Assembly (NCBI RefSeq): GCF_900109365.1
Contig: NZ_FNZR01000011.1
Location: forward strand, 1 to 64,000
Origin: Parapedobacter koreensis
Lineage (GTDB): Bacteria > Bacteroidota > Bacteroidia > Sphingobacteriales > Sphingobacteriaceae
Length of the DNA: 64,000 nucleotides
Direction of reading: 5' to 3'
In this document: positions 19,037 to 28,203 of the stretch, piece by piece
Numbering within the stretch: the first letter of the stretch is position 1
How the letters are laid out: every line of letters starts with the position of its first letter
Translations under genes and position numbers: made by a program
The notes under the pieces: generated by a model
What the model saw: the letters and a program-made list of their open reading frames with translations, nothing else
The model's database searches: none
What the model was told of the DNA's origin: nothing

Positions 19037-20239
19037 CTATTTCATAATCACCACGATACCTCCTTCCAATTTGTAATGCAATAGCCCGGTCGCCTGCAAG
19101 GCGTCCATCAATTCGCCAATACTTGCAAACCTTGGAATACTCCCTCCTATTCGCTTGCCGGCCATGCCGTCCAAATACGTTACTTCTACGTCGTACCAGC
19201 GGCTTACCTTTTTCATCACTTCACTGATCTCTTCGTCATAGAACACAAAAAGATTTTCTTTCCATGATATCACTTCCTCCGTATCAATTGACCCGACGAC
19301 TATTTGGCTTTTTCCTCTTTTCGTAACCGCTTGTTGACCCGGCGTAAGAATTATTGATCGGTTAGTTATTTGAGCTGGTGCACTTCCAACCGCTATAGAA
19401 GAAACTTTTACGCTCCCCTCAACCAACGTGGTCTTGGCCTGCTCATCGTCTTCATATGCGCTTACATTGAAATGCGTACCCAATACTTCGACTTCCTGGG
19501 ATTTCGTTTTTACAATAAAAGGCCAGTCTGCAGCCTTTTCCACTTCGAAATATGCTTCTCCATTGATGGTGACTTCTCGCCTACTTTTATTGAACTGCAC
19601 AGGATAAGTAAACTCAGTCGCAGCATTCAACCATATCTTTGACCCATCCGGCAGTACCAATTGGTATTGGCGTCCTTTGGGAGTAACAATCGTGTTGGTA
19701 AGTAATTTACCGTTTGCATCCGGCAATTCACCCTCATAATGCAACGTAGCACCATCAAATTTAATCTGTGTTTCACCTTCAACCGCCAGCAAACCATTGG
19801 CCGCATCGTCTAAATCAATGGTCCTTCCATCTGCCAAACGCAATATGGGTTTATCTGAGGGTGATGAAGTAACCGTATGGGTCAGCGTGGCCGTTGAATC
19901 AGGTAAGACACCGTTATTACTTATCGGATCTTTTTTACTTAAGAGCCAGCCGCCAAGCAAAAGCAGTACGGCAGCTGCGCCATAGTTCCAATACTTCTTA
20001 CTAAATCGCCGCGGCCTGCTGAATGCAGAATGGTCTACAATACGTTGATATAATGTTTCTGCGTCTATTGGCAAATCAGCGGCTGCATCCGTTTCTTCCA
20101 ATAATTCTTCAAGCAGGGAATCCAAATTTGCGTCATGCTGATGGCCAGCTACATAATCCAAGAGTATCTCCAGATCAGTCTCACTAATAGTGCCTGTTGA
20201 ATAATCGGTAAGTAACTGCCGCAACCTGCTTCTTTCCAT
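19037..20239 (-). CDS. FecR-family anti-sigma factor
   Basis: A 400-aa single-pass inner-membrane anti-sigma factor. The cytoplasmic N-terminal part is followed by one transmembrane helix (about 85-101, GAAAVLLLLGGWLLS), then the FecR domain (TPKGRQYQLVLPDGSKIWLNAATEFTYP...) and the C-terminal STN-like DUF4974 part (VFYDEEISEVMKKVSRWYDVEV...). It should bind a cognate ECF sigma factor and sense the STN domain of the SusC downstream. The cognate sigma gene normally lies directly upstream, but here the upstream neighbour is a divergent AraC gene; the only ECF sigma in the window is at 28204-28797. Confidence 0.93.
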   Translation of the reverse strand: MERSRLRQLLTDYSTGTISETDLEILLDYVAGHQHDANLDSLLEELLEETDAAADLPIDAETLYQRIVDHSAFSRPRRFSKKYWNYGAAAVLLLLGGWLLSKKDPISNNGVLPDSTATLTHTVTSSPSDKPILRLADGRTIDLDDAANGLLAVEGETQIKFDGATLHYEGELPDANGKLLTNTIVTPKGRQYQLVLPDGSKIWLNAATEFTYPVQFNKSRREVTINGEAYFEVEKAADWPFIVKTKSQEVEVLGTHFNVSAYEDDEQAKTTLVEGSVKVSSIAVGSAPAQITNRSIILTPGQQAVTKRGKSQIVVGSIDTEEVISWKENLFVFYDEEISEVMKKVSRWYDVEVTYLDGMAGKRIGGSIPRFASIGELMDALQATGLLHYKLEGGIVVIMK

Positions 20240-20415
20240 ATTACTTTTTAAAGGTTTATAACCGTTTAAGGAATGTCTTCCTGTGCGGCTTTGTTTAGTA
20301 TTACGTTTGAAAAAAGAAAGCGGGTAGTCAGTAATGTGAATTTTTCAATATGAGCGTGTAACGAAATCATAATCGTTAACAATTAATTCTTTAAATTTAA
20401 AACCAAATTTACGCA

Positions 20416-21348
20416 ATGGTGCATGGCAATATCAACGTTCGCACACTGCACGAGCTGTATCGGCAGTTTGGCCTTCCTATCGATTCCTTGGAAGAAGAAT
20501 CGGGCTTCACCATCCATTACCTCGAAGATACGTTCAAAGATCTGCCGTTCCGTTCGGAACCGTTCCGTCCGAATTACTTCAGCTTTCTGTTTATAAAAAG
20601 CGCATTTGGACATTATACGATCGATGACCAGCGGTTTGAAGTGACTTCAAACACCGTTTACTTCACCAACCCCGGAAACTACCGGATTTTTGAGTGGGAA
20701 AAATTGGAACATACCTGCTTGATTACCTTCGGCGAAGGGTTTTTGAAGGAATATGTGCACGATGAGGTATATCGTGACTTTTCCTTTTTGTTGTCGGAGA
20801 TCGTTTCGCCACGTGTTTTAACACCGCATCAGTTTGACCAGGTGGAAGAACTGTGTAGTCTCATACACAAAGAATACAAAGGAGATTCCCCATACAAAAA
20901 TAAAATCATCGGAGCACTTGTTATTGCGCTGTTATTAAAGATCAAAGCATATTTTTTCCAGGATTACAACCCCATTTATGAAGGAAACCGAAGCTCACAA
21001 ATCGTAAAGGATTTCAAATTGAATCTAGAACGGCATTTTCGGGATTTGACCAGTGGAAAAACCAATACCCCATTAAGGGTTCAGGATTATGCGGACTTAC
21101 AGGCGCTGCATGTCAACTACCTGTCGAGTGTAATCAGCAGTAAAACGGGGAAAACTATCAGCTCGTGGATAGCGGACAAAATGACTACAGAAGCTAAGGT
21201 AATGCTTCAGGATGAAGGCCTCAGCATCAAAGAAATTGCCGCCCGTTTAGGTTTTCTGGAAACGCCCCACTTCAGCAATTACTTCAAAAAGCATACATCT
21301 ATCAGCCCCGCCGAATACCGGAAACAGTATTTCAATACCCTTTCTTAG
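20416..21348 (+). CDS. AraC-family transcriptional regulator
   Basis: A 310-aa regulator with an N-terminal cupin-like sensor (about 20-160) and a C-terminal double helix-turn-helix (about 205-305, ending GFLETPHFSNYFKKHTSISPAEYRKQY). ATG at 20416 follows an AT-rich leader containing an inverted pair TAAATTT / AAATTTA (20392-20411) that could be an operator. It is divergent from fecR and lies 86 bp before a pair of SDR genes, which it probably controls. Confidence 0.9.
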   Translation: MVHGNINVRTLHELYRQFGLPIDSLEEESGFTIHYLEDTFKDLPFRSEPFRPNYFSFLFIKSAFGHYTIDDQRFEVTSNTVYFTNPGNYRIFEWEKLEHTCLITFGEGFLKEYVHDEVYRDFSFLLSEIVSPRVLTPHQFDQVEELCSLIHKEYKGDSPYKNKIIGALVIALLLKIKAYFFQDYNPIYEGNRSSQIVKDFKLNLERHFRDLTSGKTNTPLRVQDYADLQALHVNYLSSVISSKTGKTISSWIADKMTTEAKVMLQDEGLSIKEIAARLGFLETPHFSNYFKKHTSISPAEYRKQYFNTLS

Positions 21349-21371
21349 ATATTTGCAACACCTGCTACGAT

Positions 21372-21389
21372 CCTTGTACCTTAACAAGG
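21372..21389. promoter_or_regulatory. inverted repeat upstream of first SDR
   Basis: CCTTGT and ACAAGG arms separated by 6 bp lie 45 bp before the SDR start codon at 21435 and just after the AraC stop. It could be a regulator site or a weak hairpin; no T-run follows. Confidence 0.35.
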
Positions 21390-21434
21390 GGCTTAATGTG
21401 CCAACTTTGTCTTATCAAATTAAAAGATAAAAGT

Positions 21435-22175
21435 ATGAGCACATTAAACAACAAAGTGATCCTGGTGACCGGAGCGTCAAGAGGTATCGGTGCTGAAGTA
21501 GCCGGGCAGTTGGCTGCTGCCGGCGCTAACGTTATCGTAAACTATGCCGGCGGAAAAGATGCCGCAGAAGAGGTCGTTGCTTCCATTAAGAAGAATGGAG
21601 GTGATGCCATGGCCCTACAAGCGGATGTAAGCAATGCGGATGCTGTAAAACAACTATTTGACAATGTCATCAATCATTACGGACGGGTTGATGTACTGGT
21701 CAATAATGCGGGCATCATGATTACCAAGCTAATCAAAGACACCACCGACGAGGATTTTACCCGCCAGTTCGACATCAATGTAAGAGGTGTATTCAATACG
21801 CTTCGTGAAGCAGCAACACGTCTTGCAGATAACGGTTCGATTATTAATTTTTCAACTTCGGTAAACCGGTTGATGTTGCCTACCTATGCCACCTATTCCG
21901 CTACAAAAGCAGCTGTAGAACAACTTACCCGTGTATTCGCAAAAGAAGTAGGAAGCAGGGGAATTAATGTTAACTCAGTTTCTCCCGGCCCTACCAATAC
22001 AGAATTATTTACGAACGGTAAGCCTCAGGAAGTCATTGACCGATTAGCTTCTTTCTCTGCTTTTAATCGTATTGGCCAACCGGAAGACATTGCCAAAGTC
22101 ATTGTATTTCTCGCCAGTGATGCGGCCAAATGGATTTCTGCCCAGAACATTGGGGTCAATGGAGCTATGGCGTAA
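21435..22175 (+). CDS. short-chain dehydrogenase/reductase (3-oxoacyl reductase-like)
   Basis: An NAD(P)H-dependent SDR of about 246 aa. Start placed at ATG 21435 (MSTLNNKVILVTG), which is preceded by an A-rich leader and puts the Rossmann motif TGASRGIG at the usual place near residue 13; an ATG at 21396 would add an unrelated 13 residues. The active site YATYSATKAA carries the Tyr-x3-Lys pair, and NNAG is present. Substrate unknown; it belongs to the AraC-linked oxidoreductase block. Confidence 0.88.
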   Translation: MSTLNNKVILVTGASRGIGAEVAGQLAAAGANVIVNYAGGKDAAEEVVASIKKNGGDAMALQADVSNADAVKQLFDNVINHYGRVDVLVNNAGIMITKLIKDTTDEDFTRQFDINVRGVFNTLREAATRLADNGSIINFSTSVNRLMLPTYATYSATKAAVEQLTRVFAKEVGSRGINVNSVSPGPTNTELFTNGKPQEVIDRLASFSAFNRIGQPEDIAKVIVFLASDAAKWISAQNIGVNGAMA

Positions 22176-22221
22176 TGACATATTCATCTAAACAATCAAT
22201 TAGATTTCAAATTCAAATACA

Positions 22222-22974
22222 ATGAATTCACTAAAAAATAAAGTAGCCATTATTACAGGCTCAGGCAGGGGCTTGGGAAAAGCCATCGCAGAACGTTATG
22301 CCGCTTTAGGCGCAGCTATCGTATTGAACTATTCCAGAGACAAAGTTTCAGCAGATGAAGTGGAAAGTAACATCAACGCAATGGGTACTAAGGTAATTTC
22401 CGTGCAGGCTGATGTAAGCAAGGTATCCGATATCAAGCACCTGTTTGAAGCGGCAAAGAAAGCATTTGGCAAGATAGATATTGTTGTTGCGAATGTCGGT
22501 ATTGAGATGGTGGAAACACCCGTTACTCAATTTACAGAAGAGCAATTTGACAGGTTGTTCTCCATCAATACCAAAGGTGCTTATTTTACCATGCAGCAGG
22601 CGGCCTTGAATGTGGAAGATAATGGACGAATCATCTATGTAGCGTCCAGTACGACTGCATTTCCTGTACCGGGGATGGCTGTTTATGGAGGAAGCAAAAC
22701 GACTCCGAGATACTTAGTGGATGTACTGTCAAAAGAGATTGGCCATCGTGGGGTAACCGTCAATTCCATCATTCCTTTTGCGGTAGATCATTCCGGTATT
22801 TTTGCGGAAGAAGGCAGTTATCCGGAATTGCGGAAATCCTTGATTGATAGCTGCCCGATGGGAAGATTAGCGGAAGTAGAAGATGTAGCCAACATTGCTG
22901 AATTTTTCGCCAGCGATCTTTCCTCATTTGTGAACGGACAGCATTTATTGGTAAATGGCGGAGCCAATCAATAA
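22222..22974 (+). CDS. short-chain dehydrogenase/reductase
   Basis: A second SDR of 250 aa, 46 bp after the first and similar to it. The cofactor motif is TGSGRGLG and the active site is Ser-Ser...YGGSK (Tyr-x3-Lys). The usual NNAG motif reads VANVG, a conservative change. It ends with a typical GQHLLVNGGANQ tail. Substrate unknown; likely co-transcribed with the upstream SDR. Confidence 0.88.
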   Translation: MNSLKNKVAIITGSGRGLGKAIAERYAALGAAIVLNYSRDKVSADEVESNINAMGTKVISVQADVSKVSDIKHLFEAAKKAFGKIDIVVANVGIEMVETPVTQFTEEQFDRLFSINTKGAYFTMQQAALNVEDNGRIIYVASSTTAFPVPGMAVYGGSKTTPRYLVDVLSKEIGHRGVTVNSIIPFAVDHSGIFAEEGSYPELRKSLIDSCPMGRLAEVEDVANIAEFFASDLSSFVNGQHLLVNGGANQ

Positions 22975-23049
22975 CAATCACTTTTAAAATGGCATGATGA
23001 GCAAAGTAAAATTGGCATTCTGAACAAACTAACCTATCTTTATCACGGG

Positions 23050-23057
23050 TAAATTTG
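23050..23057 (+). promoter_or_regulatory. Bacteroidota -7 box (TAAATTTG) before the MDR gene
   Basis: TAAATTTG matches TAnnTTTG exactly, 20 bp upstream of the ATG at 23078. No good TTTG lies 19 bp further up, so it may depend on an activator such as one of the AraC proteins. Confidence 0.4.
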
Positions 23058-23077
23058 CTTTCAAAATATCATAGATA

Positions 23078-24055
23078 ATGAAAGCAATAATTTTAAAAGA
23101 ATTTGGTTCGGCTGATAACTTACAGGTAGTTGAAGTACCAACTCCTGAAGAAATAGCAGAAAATGAGGTTTTAATCCAGGTGAAAGCATTTAGTGTAAAT
23201 CCGTTGGATGCGCATGTGAGGGAAATACCCGAGTGGTGGAAACTGGTTAGTGGTTCGGATGTAACAGAACCTTACGTGATCCTGGGCTGGGACGTGGCCG
23301 GTATCGTTACAAAAACAGGAAAGAACGTCACTAAATTTAAAGAAGGAGATGCCGTGTATGGTTTGATCAACTTTTTAGGCAGGGGAAATGCCTATGCCGA
23401 ATACGTGGCAGCACCAGAAAGCCATCTAGCGCTAAAACCTGAAAACATCAGTTTTGAAGCAGCAGCGTCAGCAACGATGGCTGCGCAAACGGCATGGGTT
23501 TCGTTGGTCCATTATGGCAATATAAAAAAGGGCGACAAGGTTGTTATTACCGGTGCTTCCGGTGGCGTCGGACATTATGCGGTGCAGATCGCGAAAAGCT
23601 TTGGAGCTTATGTAGTAGCTGTTTCCTCTGGGGAGAACAAGGATTGGGTACTTAGTTTGGGAGCGGATGAATATGTTGATTATAAGACACAGCATTTTGA
23701 AGAAATCGTCAAAGACGCAGATTTAGTACACGATGCGGTTTGGAGAGCGGACGAATCCCATCTTTCCCGATCGCTGATTGCCATTAAACCCGGCGGAACT
23801 TTATTGAGTTTAATGGTTTTTCCAAGTCCTGAATTCATCACAGCAGCAAAAGAGCAGCAAAACATTACCGTGGTTCGTGCCAACTTATCGGATACGCCAG
23901 ACAAGCAAGGAGACATTGAAGCTATTAATGCTTTGCTTTCTTCGGGAAAGATAAAGTCCCACGTATCCGGCGTGTTTTCAATGGACGAAATTTCCAAAGC
24001 ACACCATCAGATTGAAACGCATAGTACAGTGGGGAAAATTGTAGTGACAGTGTAG
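23078..24055 (+). CDS. NADP-dependent quinone oxidoreductase-like (MDR family)
   Basis: A 325-aa medium-chain reductase without zinc ligands. It has the QOR pattern: SVNPLDAHVR near residue 40, GWDVAGIV, and the nucleotide motif GASGGVGHYAVQIAK with the following SLGADEYVDY. Such enzymes reduce quinones or enones with NADPH. Next to two SDRs and opposite an Old Yellow Enzyme it fits handling of electrophiles or reactive carbonyls. Confidence 0.88.
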   Translation: MKAIILKEFGSADNLQVVEVPTPEEIAENEVLIQVKAFSVNPLDAHVREIPEWWKLVSGSDVTEPYVILGWDVAGIVTKTGKNVTKFKEGDAVYGLINFLGRGNAYAEYVAAPESHLALKPENISFEAAASATMAAQTAWVSLVHYGNIKKGDKVVITGASGGVGHYAVQIAKSFGAYVVAVSSGENKDWVLSLGADEYVDYKTQHFEEIVKDADLVHDAVWRADESHLSRSLIAIKPGGTLLSLMVFPSPEFITAAKEQQNITVVRANLSDTPDKQGDIEAINALLSSGKIKSHVSGVFSMDEISKAHHQIETHSTVGKIVVTV

Positions 24056-24075
24056 GATTATAATTATTAAGAAGA

Positions 24076-24885
24076 ATGGCGACACAGCAGAAAAGCGATT
24101 TCAATGAAATAGTATGTTCCGTTACCGAAGAAAAATATTTTAAGGATGACCTATTTTTCGATTACCATTCTTTTGTAAGGGTTTTGTCCGGGGAAATGAA
24201 AATAATCCAAGCCGACAGAACATATGTATTCGGAGCTGGAAGCACATTCCTGTATCCCAGAAACCAGCTCTGCACCGTGATCAAATACCCACTTGAAGGC
24301 AGGCCCTATAAAGCTGTTATCATGACGCTGATGCCCCAACGATTGGAGGAATTCTATAAAAGACATCACATGAGATCGGCAGGTTTGAAAAATCCGGAAA
24401 TAAAAGAATTTGGTCCGGGCCCTTTATTGGATAGCCTTTTCGATTCGTTGTTACCTTATTTCCGTTTGGAAAATCAATTACCTGAAACGGTAACTGTTCT
24501 GAAAATTAAGGAAGCCATTAGCATCCTTCGGGCAATCGATGAAGATACTGACGGAATCCTATCTGATTTCTCCCAACCTGGCAAGATCAACCTGTTTGAT
24601 TTTATGCAAAAGAACTACATGTTCAATCTGTCACTCGAAAAATTCAGCTATTTGACGGGACGAAGTCTCTCTGCTTTCAATAGGGATTTTAGAACCACCT
24701 TTCATACTTCCCCTCAGAAATGGCTTACAAAAAAACGATTGGAACTGGCACTTCAACGAATAAAAAAGGAGAAAAGAAGACCGGTTGATGTATATCTGGA
24801 AGTGGGGTTCGAGAACTTATCCCACTTTTCCCATGCTTTTAAAAAACAGTTTGGTTTTGCTCCCAGTGAAATGCCAATACGTTGA
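24076..24885 (+). CDS. AraC-family transcriptional regulator
   Basis: A 269-aa regulator, 20 bp after the MDR gene and probably in its operon. Its N-terminal sensor (SGEMKIIQADRTYVFGAGSTFLYPRNQL) looks like the ExsA/YqhC-type cupin, and the C-terminal HTH ends EVGFENLSHFSHAFKKQFGFAPSEMP. It may respond to the compound reduced by the adjacent enzymes. Confidence 0.9.
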   Translation: MATQQKSDFNEIVCSVTEEKYFKDDLFFDYHSFVRVLSGEMKIIQADRTYVFGAGSTFLYPRNQLCTVIKYPLEGRPYKAVIMTLMPQRLEEFYKRHHMRSAGLKNPEIKEFGPGPLLDSLFDSLLPYFRLENQLPETVTVLKIKEAISILRAIDEDTDGILSDFSQPGKINLFDFMQKNYMFNLSLEKFSYLTGRSLSAFNRDFRTTFHTSPQKWLTKKRLELALQRIKKEKRRPVDVYLEVGFENLSHFSHAFKKQFGFAPSEMPIR

Positions 24886-24923
24886 TTTGCGTTTACGCTA
24901 GCAGCAAGCATAGATAGATGAAC

Positions 24924-24960
24924 AAAAAATCCGCAAGAACTAACATGCTGCGGATTTTTT
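24924..24960. terminator. bidirectional intrinsic terminator
   Basis: AAAAAATCCGCA and TGCGGATTTTTT form a perfect 12-bp stem with a 13-nt loop. It has T-runs on both strands and lies between the convergent araC (ends 24885) and ABM (ends 25012) genes. Confidence 0.85.
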
Positions 24961-25011
24961 GCGTTGAGTTTTTAGCCCTGAAAATCAGTTGATAAGCTAT
25001 TTATCGTACTT

Positions 25012-25656
25012 CTATTTTATTTCAGTGATGAAATTCAAGTACGCTTCAATTGGTTGCTCAAGAGCAGATTTGAACATATCAAATAACTCCACGGTGTAGG
25101 GCTGCGCGAAGTGGAAATCAATCGCTTCTTGGCTCCGCCATCTTTCATACAACACATACGTTTTATCGTCGCCCGGTACGGTGTGCAGGAAGAATTGAAT
25201 ATTCCCAGCTTCGGGCCTGCTGTGTGCGATCGACTTTTCAAACTGCTTGAGGAAGGTATCCTGCATCCCGTCTTTTACCTTGAAGATCACGACCAGGTCA
25301 ACCGGAGTATCGGTTGAAAACGGGGCCTTGATTTCATTTTTGGGCAGCGGCGCAATATCATGGAGATAAAGAATTTCCATAGGCTTTATTAACGCCGTTT
25401 TGTTTAACGCAAACACGTCTTCTGCGTATTTTTTCGTAAAATGTTCATCCAGTGATTTCCGGCTGTCCCATCTTTCAAATAGATATAGTATGTCCGGTTT
25501 GTCGCTATGTTCATACAGCGACATGGATATATTCCCGGGTTCGCTCAGCGCCCCATACCGATCTGAAATAAGCGCGTTTTTCAATGCTTCTTTGTGGTCC
25601 GCCTTCACATGGAAAGTAACCAATAGGGTGATTCGTTCATTAACAGTTGACATCAT
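25012..25656 (-). CDS. tandem antibiotic-biosynthesis-monooxygenase (ABM) domain protein
   Basis: A 214-aa protein made of two ABM ferredoxin-like domains (about 8-100 and 115-210). Each has the pattern hydrophobic strand, Pro/Gly-N turn, ILYLFERWDS or YVLYERWRS, then EHF/FHF and a C-terminal helix. Single-domain relatives are cofactor-free quinone or heme mono-oxygenases (YgiN type), usually acting as dimers, so the fusion is a built-in dimer. It follows the Old Yellow Enzyme by 70 bp on the same strand. A role in quinol/quinone chemistry is an inference. Confidence 0.82.
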   Translation of the reverse strand: MMSTVNERITLLVTFHVKADHKEALKNALISDRYGALSEPGNISMSLYEHSDKPDILYLFERWDSRKSLDEHFTKKYAEDVFALNKTALIKPMEILYLHDIAPLPKNEIKAPFSTDTPVDLVVIFKVKDGMQDTFLKQFEKSIAHSRPEAGNIQFFLHTVPGDDKTYVLYERWRSQEAIDFHFAQPYTVELFDMFKSALEQPIEAYLNFITEIK

Positions 25657-25726
25657 TTTAAATATTAAGTGTGTGATTTATTGATAAATTAACCCATCAG
25701 GCAGCGCCGTCATCGTGATAAAGGGG

Positions 25727-26875
25727 TTACGCCATTACCTCCTGCGTGGTCTTGATCCATCCCTTGGCGCTGTGTACGATAGCCATCAGCTTTTCGGGAA
25801 TTTTCTTATCGGCAGCAAGGTCCGTATCCAGGATCATCGTAATATCGTCCTCGCGGCCTTCGTTGGCCCATTGCGCCCATTTTGGGTTGACTACCAGGCT
25901 TCTTCCGATCGCTACCAGGTCTAATCCCAAACTTAAAGCCTGGTCAGCTTCCGTTGGTGTGGTCACTTGTCCTGCTGCAATTACCGGTACACGGTTGTTT
26001 ATATAGGAGGTCAATACCTGGGCGATCGTCTTATTGGTATTGCTGTCCAACGGTTTTTGCGTCAATACCTGGAACAAAGAGAAGTGGAGGTAATCTACCT
26101 GTTCCTGGATCAATCTGTCCACCAAAGCCAGGCTATCCGGTAATCTTAAACCTTCCTTTGGCAATTCCTCCGGGGAAATCCGAAAACCCAATACAAAAGG
26201 ACGATCGGCATATTCGGCAATAACACGCCTTACTTCACGAACCACCTCCGTAGAAAAGCGCAAACGATTTTCGATGGATCCACCCCATTGGTCAGTCCGT
26301 TGGTTGAATAGCGGCGATAAAAAGTTTTGGTTCAGGAAGCCATGTGCACCGTGTATTTCAATACCGTCGAAACCCGCTTCTATAGCTCTGCGGGTAGTAG
26401 CACCAAACGCTTTGATAATATCCCGTATCTCATGCGCTGCTAACGCACGGGGTGTTAATAACTCAGCGGGCGTAAAAGGCGTCACTTCCGATTTTATGGC
26501 ACTCGCGCTTACTACGGTTTGATTTGGGCTCAAGTCGGTCACGGTTTTATTGCCTGCGTGGAAAATCTGCAATATGGCAGGAGCCCCGCCACTTTTTGCT
26601 GCATCTGCCAATTTTTTCAGACTGGGGATGAAACGATCATCGTAGGCTGCGAATTCGTGGGTAAAGCCAATTCCCTCAGGAGTTACATGTGTACAACCAG
26701 TGATAATCAGTCCCACATCGTTTACCCGTTCTTTATACCATTCCACTTCTTCGTCAGAAATAGTAAAATCATGGTTGCCGGCCCATGTAGTCATTGGGGC
26801 CATTACAATCCTGTTTTTGATCTCGATACCATTTATCAGTTGAAAAGGTTCAAGCAATTTTTTATACGGTTTCAT
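25727..26875 (-). CDS. Old Yellow Enzyme family NADH:flavin oxidoreductase
   Basis: An FMN TIM-barrel ene-reductase of about 382 aa. The start is ATG 26875 (MKPYKKLLEPFQL): a perfect -7 box at 26894-26901 lies inside the longer frame that begins at 26941, so the extra 22 residues are not expected to be translated. Family signatures are KNRIVMAPMTTW, EIHGAHGFLNQNFLSP and NRLRFSTEVVREVRR. It belongs to the YqjM/bacterial OYE side of the family. Such enzymes reduce enones, quinones and nitro compounds. Probably co-transcribed with the ABM gene. Confidence 0.9.
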   Translation of the reverse strand: MKPYKKLLEPFQLINGIEIKNRIVMAPMTTWAGNHDFTISDEEVEWYKERVNDVGLIITGCTHVTPEGIGFTHEFAAYDDRFIPSLKKLADAAKSGGAPAILQIFHAGNKTVTDLSPNQTVVSASAIKSEVTPFTPAELLTPRALAAHEIRDIIKAFGATTRRAIEAGFDGIEIHGAHGFLNQNFLSPLFNQRTDQWGGSIENRLRFSTEVVREVRRVIAEYADRPFVLGFRISPEELPKEGLRLPDSLALVDRLIQEQVDYLHFSLFQVLTQKPLDSNTNKTIAQVLTSYINNRVPVIAAGQVTTPTEADQALSLGLDLVAIGRSLVVNPKWAQWANEGREDDITMILDTDLAADKKIPEKLMAIVHSAKGWIKTTQEVMA

Positions 26876-26893
26876 TTTCTTATTGTTTTGATA

Positions 26894-26901
26894 CAAAGGT
26901 A
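26894..26901 (-). promoter_or_regulatory. -7 promoter box (TACCTTTG) of the Old Yellow Enzyme gene
   Basis: On the minus strand TACCTTTG is a perfect TAnnTTTG box 18 bp before the ATG at 26875. It predicts a short leader and settles the start choice. The -33 box is poor. Confidence 0.55.
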
Positions 26902-26998
26902 GATGGCAAGCCCGAAGTACCGGATGCGCGGATGAAACCAAAAACTGCGAATTTCAAACAATCACAATGCGAACAGGGAGATGTTGAAACTCTTTTAC

Positions 26999-27033
26999 TA
27001 AAAAAGACTGTCTCATTGATTTGAGAACAGTCT
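26999..27033 (-). terminator. intrinsic terminator after araC (27102-28031)
   Basis: Read on the minus strand, AGACTGTTCTCA pairs with TGAGACAGTCT (one bulged T) and is followed by six T. It lies about 70 bp past the stop of the AraC gene. Confidence 0.75.
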
Positions 27034-27101
27034 CTAAAGGTTGAGAAGCGGAATTTCGGTATTACAATAGTTTATTAAGCGTTTATAGCTGTTTTTGACG
27101 G

Positions 27102-28031
27102 TTACAAGTGTCTGTTACGAAAATGTTTTGGTGTTGAAGTCTCGGCTTTTTTGAAAAAATTAATAAAATGGGGCAATTCTTCAAAACCAAGGCACCAGGA
27201 AATTTCAGAAATATTCCAATCGGTGTGTTGCAATAAACTCTTGGCTTCTTGCATGATCCTTTCAGCGATAAATTGCGAGGTAGTCTTTCCTGTTATTTTT
27301 TTCAGCGAACGGTTTAGGTGATTGACGTGTACCGAAAGGTTCTCTGCGAACTCAATGGGGTATCTGAGTTTGATCTGTTGCCTTGGTGATTCGATGGGAA
27401 ATTGGCGTTCCAGTAACTCTGCAAACAATGACGTTATTCTCAACGAGGCGTTTGAATCGTCAACAGGGTTGCTGCTAATGGGGTTTAGTTTTAATGCAAG
27501 ATGAATAAGCTCAAAAACCAGCGCACGTATGGCGTCATATTTGTAAAAATAATCTGATTCGATCTCGGCGATCATCTTTTTGAAGATCGTGTTGATCTCT
27601 TCTTGTTGCTCAATATTCAACTCGAATAAAGGAATATTTCCCGGCTTAAAAACTGGATAATCGTTTATATTGCCGAAATGGTTGAAAAAGCCTTCCGTAA
27701 ATACGCAGAAATAACCCGTTTGTTCCTCATCCAACAATTCCCAGGAATAGGGGATATTGGGATTAGAAAATAAAAGCGCGCTATCCATAAATTCCAAACT
27801 CTTGTCTGCATAAGAAAATTTTGTATGCCCTTTTAGAACACTTATTTTATAGAATCCCTTTCGATTATAGGGTTGGCAATTCACTTTATTTGAAGGCGTG
27901 CTAAACAGTGGAAAAACATTAAACTGTCCGATCTCTCTTTGCAGGTGATCCGGCATCCAGATTAATTTATCATCCAAAAATTGCTGTGCTTGTGTTGCTC
28001 TTTCCATAACTTTAGTGTACCTCAATTCCAT
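27102..28031 (-). CDS. AraC-family transcriptional regulator
   Basis: A 309-aa regulator: N-terminal cupin-like sensor (about 30-160) and C-terminal HTH pair (SISWCLGFEELPHFINFFKKAETSTPKHF). ATG 28031 gives a leader of roughly 9 nt from the predicted start point; ATG 28007 (MERATQ) is an alternative. Two 11-bp direct repeats 21 bp apart lie just upstream, the geometry of AraC half-sites, so autoregulation is likely. It is oriented with the Old Yellow Enzyme and ABM genes but separated from them by a terminator. Confidence 0.9.
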   Translation of the reverse strand: MELRYTKVMERATQAQQFLDDKLIWMPDHLQREIGQFNVFPLFSTPSNKVNCQPYNRKGFYKISVLKGHTKFSYADKSLEFMDSALLFSNPNIPYSWELLDEEQTGYFCVFTEGFFNHFGNINDYPVFKPGNIPLFELNIEQQEEINTIFKKMIAEIESDYFYKYDAIRALVFELIHLALKLNPISSNPVDDSNASLRITSLFAELLERQFPIESPRQQIKLRYPIEFAENLSVHVNHLNRSLKKITGKTTSQFIAERIMQEAKSLLQHTDWNISEISWCLGFEELPHFINFFKKAETSTPKHFRNRHL

Positions 28032-28046
28032 AACAACTTATTTTCA

Positions 28047-28110
28047 CAAAATTAAGGACATCACTAGCTAGAAAATTACAAAAATCAAATGCTTTGATGC
28101 AAAAATCAAA
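28047..28110 (-). promoter_or_regulatory. araC promoter with paired AraC-type half-sites
   Basis: The 11-mer TTTGATTTTTG (minus strand) occurs twice, at 28100-28110 and 28079-28089, exactly 21 bp apart. A perfect -7 box TAATTTTG follows at 28047-28054. The proximal copy covers the -33 position, as in class II AraC activation. Confidence 0.55.
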
Positions 28111-28155
28111 CACTGTATATAGACAGCTCATTCACCATGAGTTGGATAGCACTTT

Positions 28156-28171
28156 CACTTCCTTGGAAGTG
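28156..28171. repeat. 16-bp perfect palindrome downstream of the sigma gene
   Basis: CACTTCCTTGGAAGTG is its own reverse complement. It lies 33 bp past the sigma-factor stop, with no T-run after it. Operator or RNA hairpin; function unknown. Confidence 0.5.
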
Positions 28172-28203
28172 TTCTTCAAAAAAGCGTCGTTTAGAATGAA
28201 CAA

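Noticed and set aside
26876-26941. N-terminal extension of the Old Yellow Enzyme
   Set aside because: A perfect -7 promoter box lies inside it, and the family N-terminus begins at the ATG at 26875.
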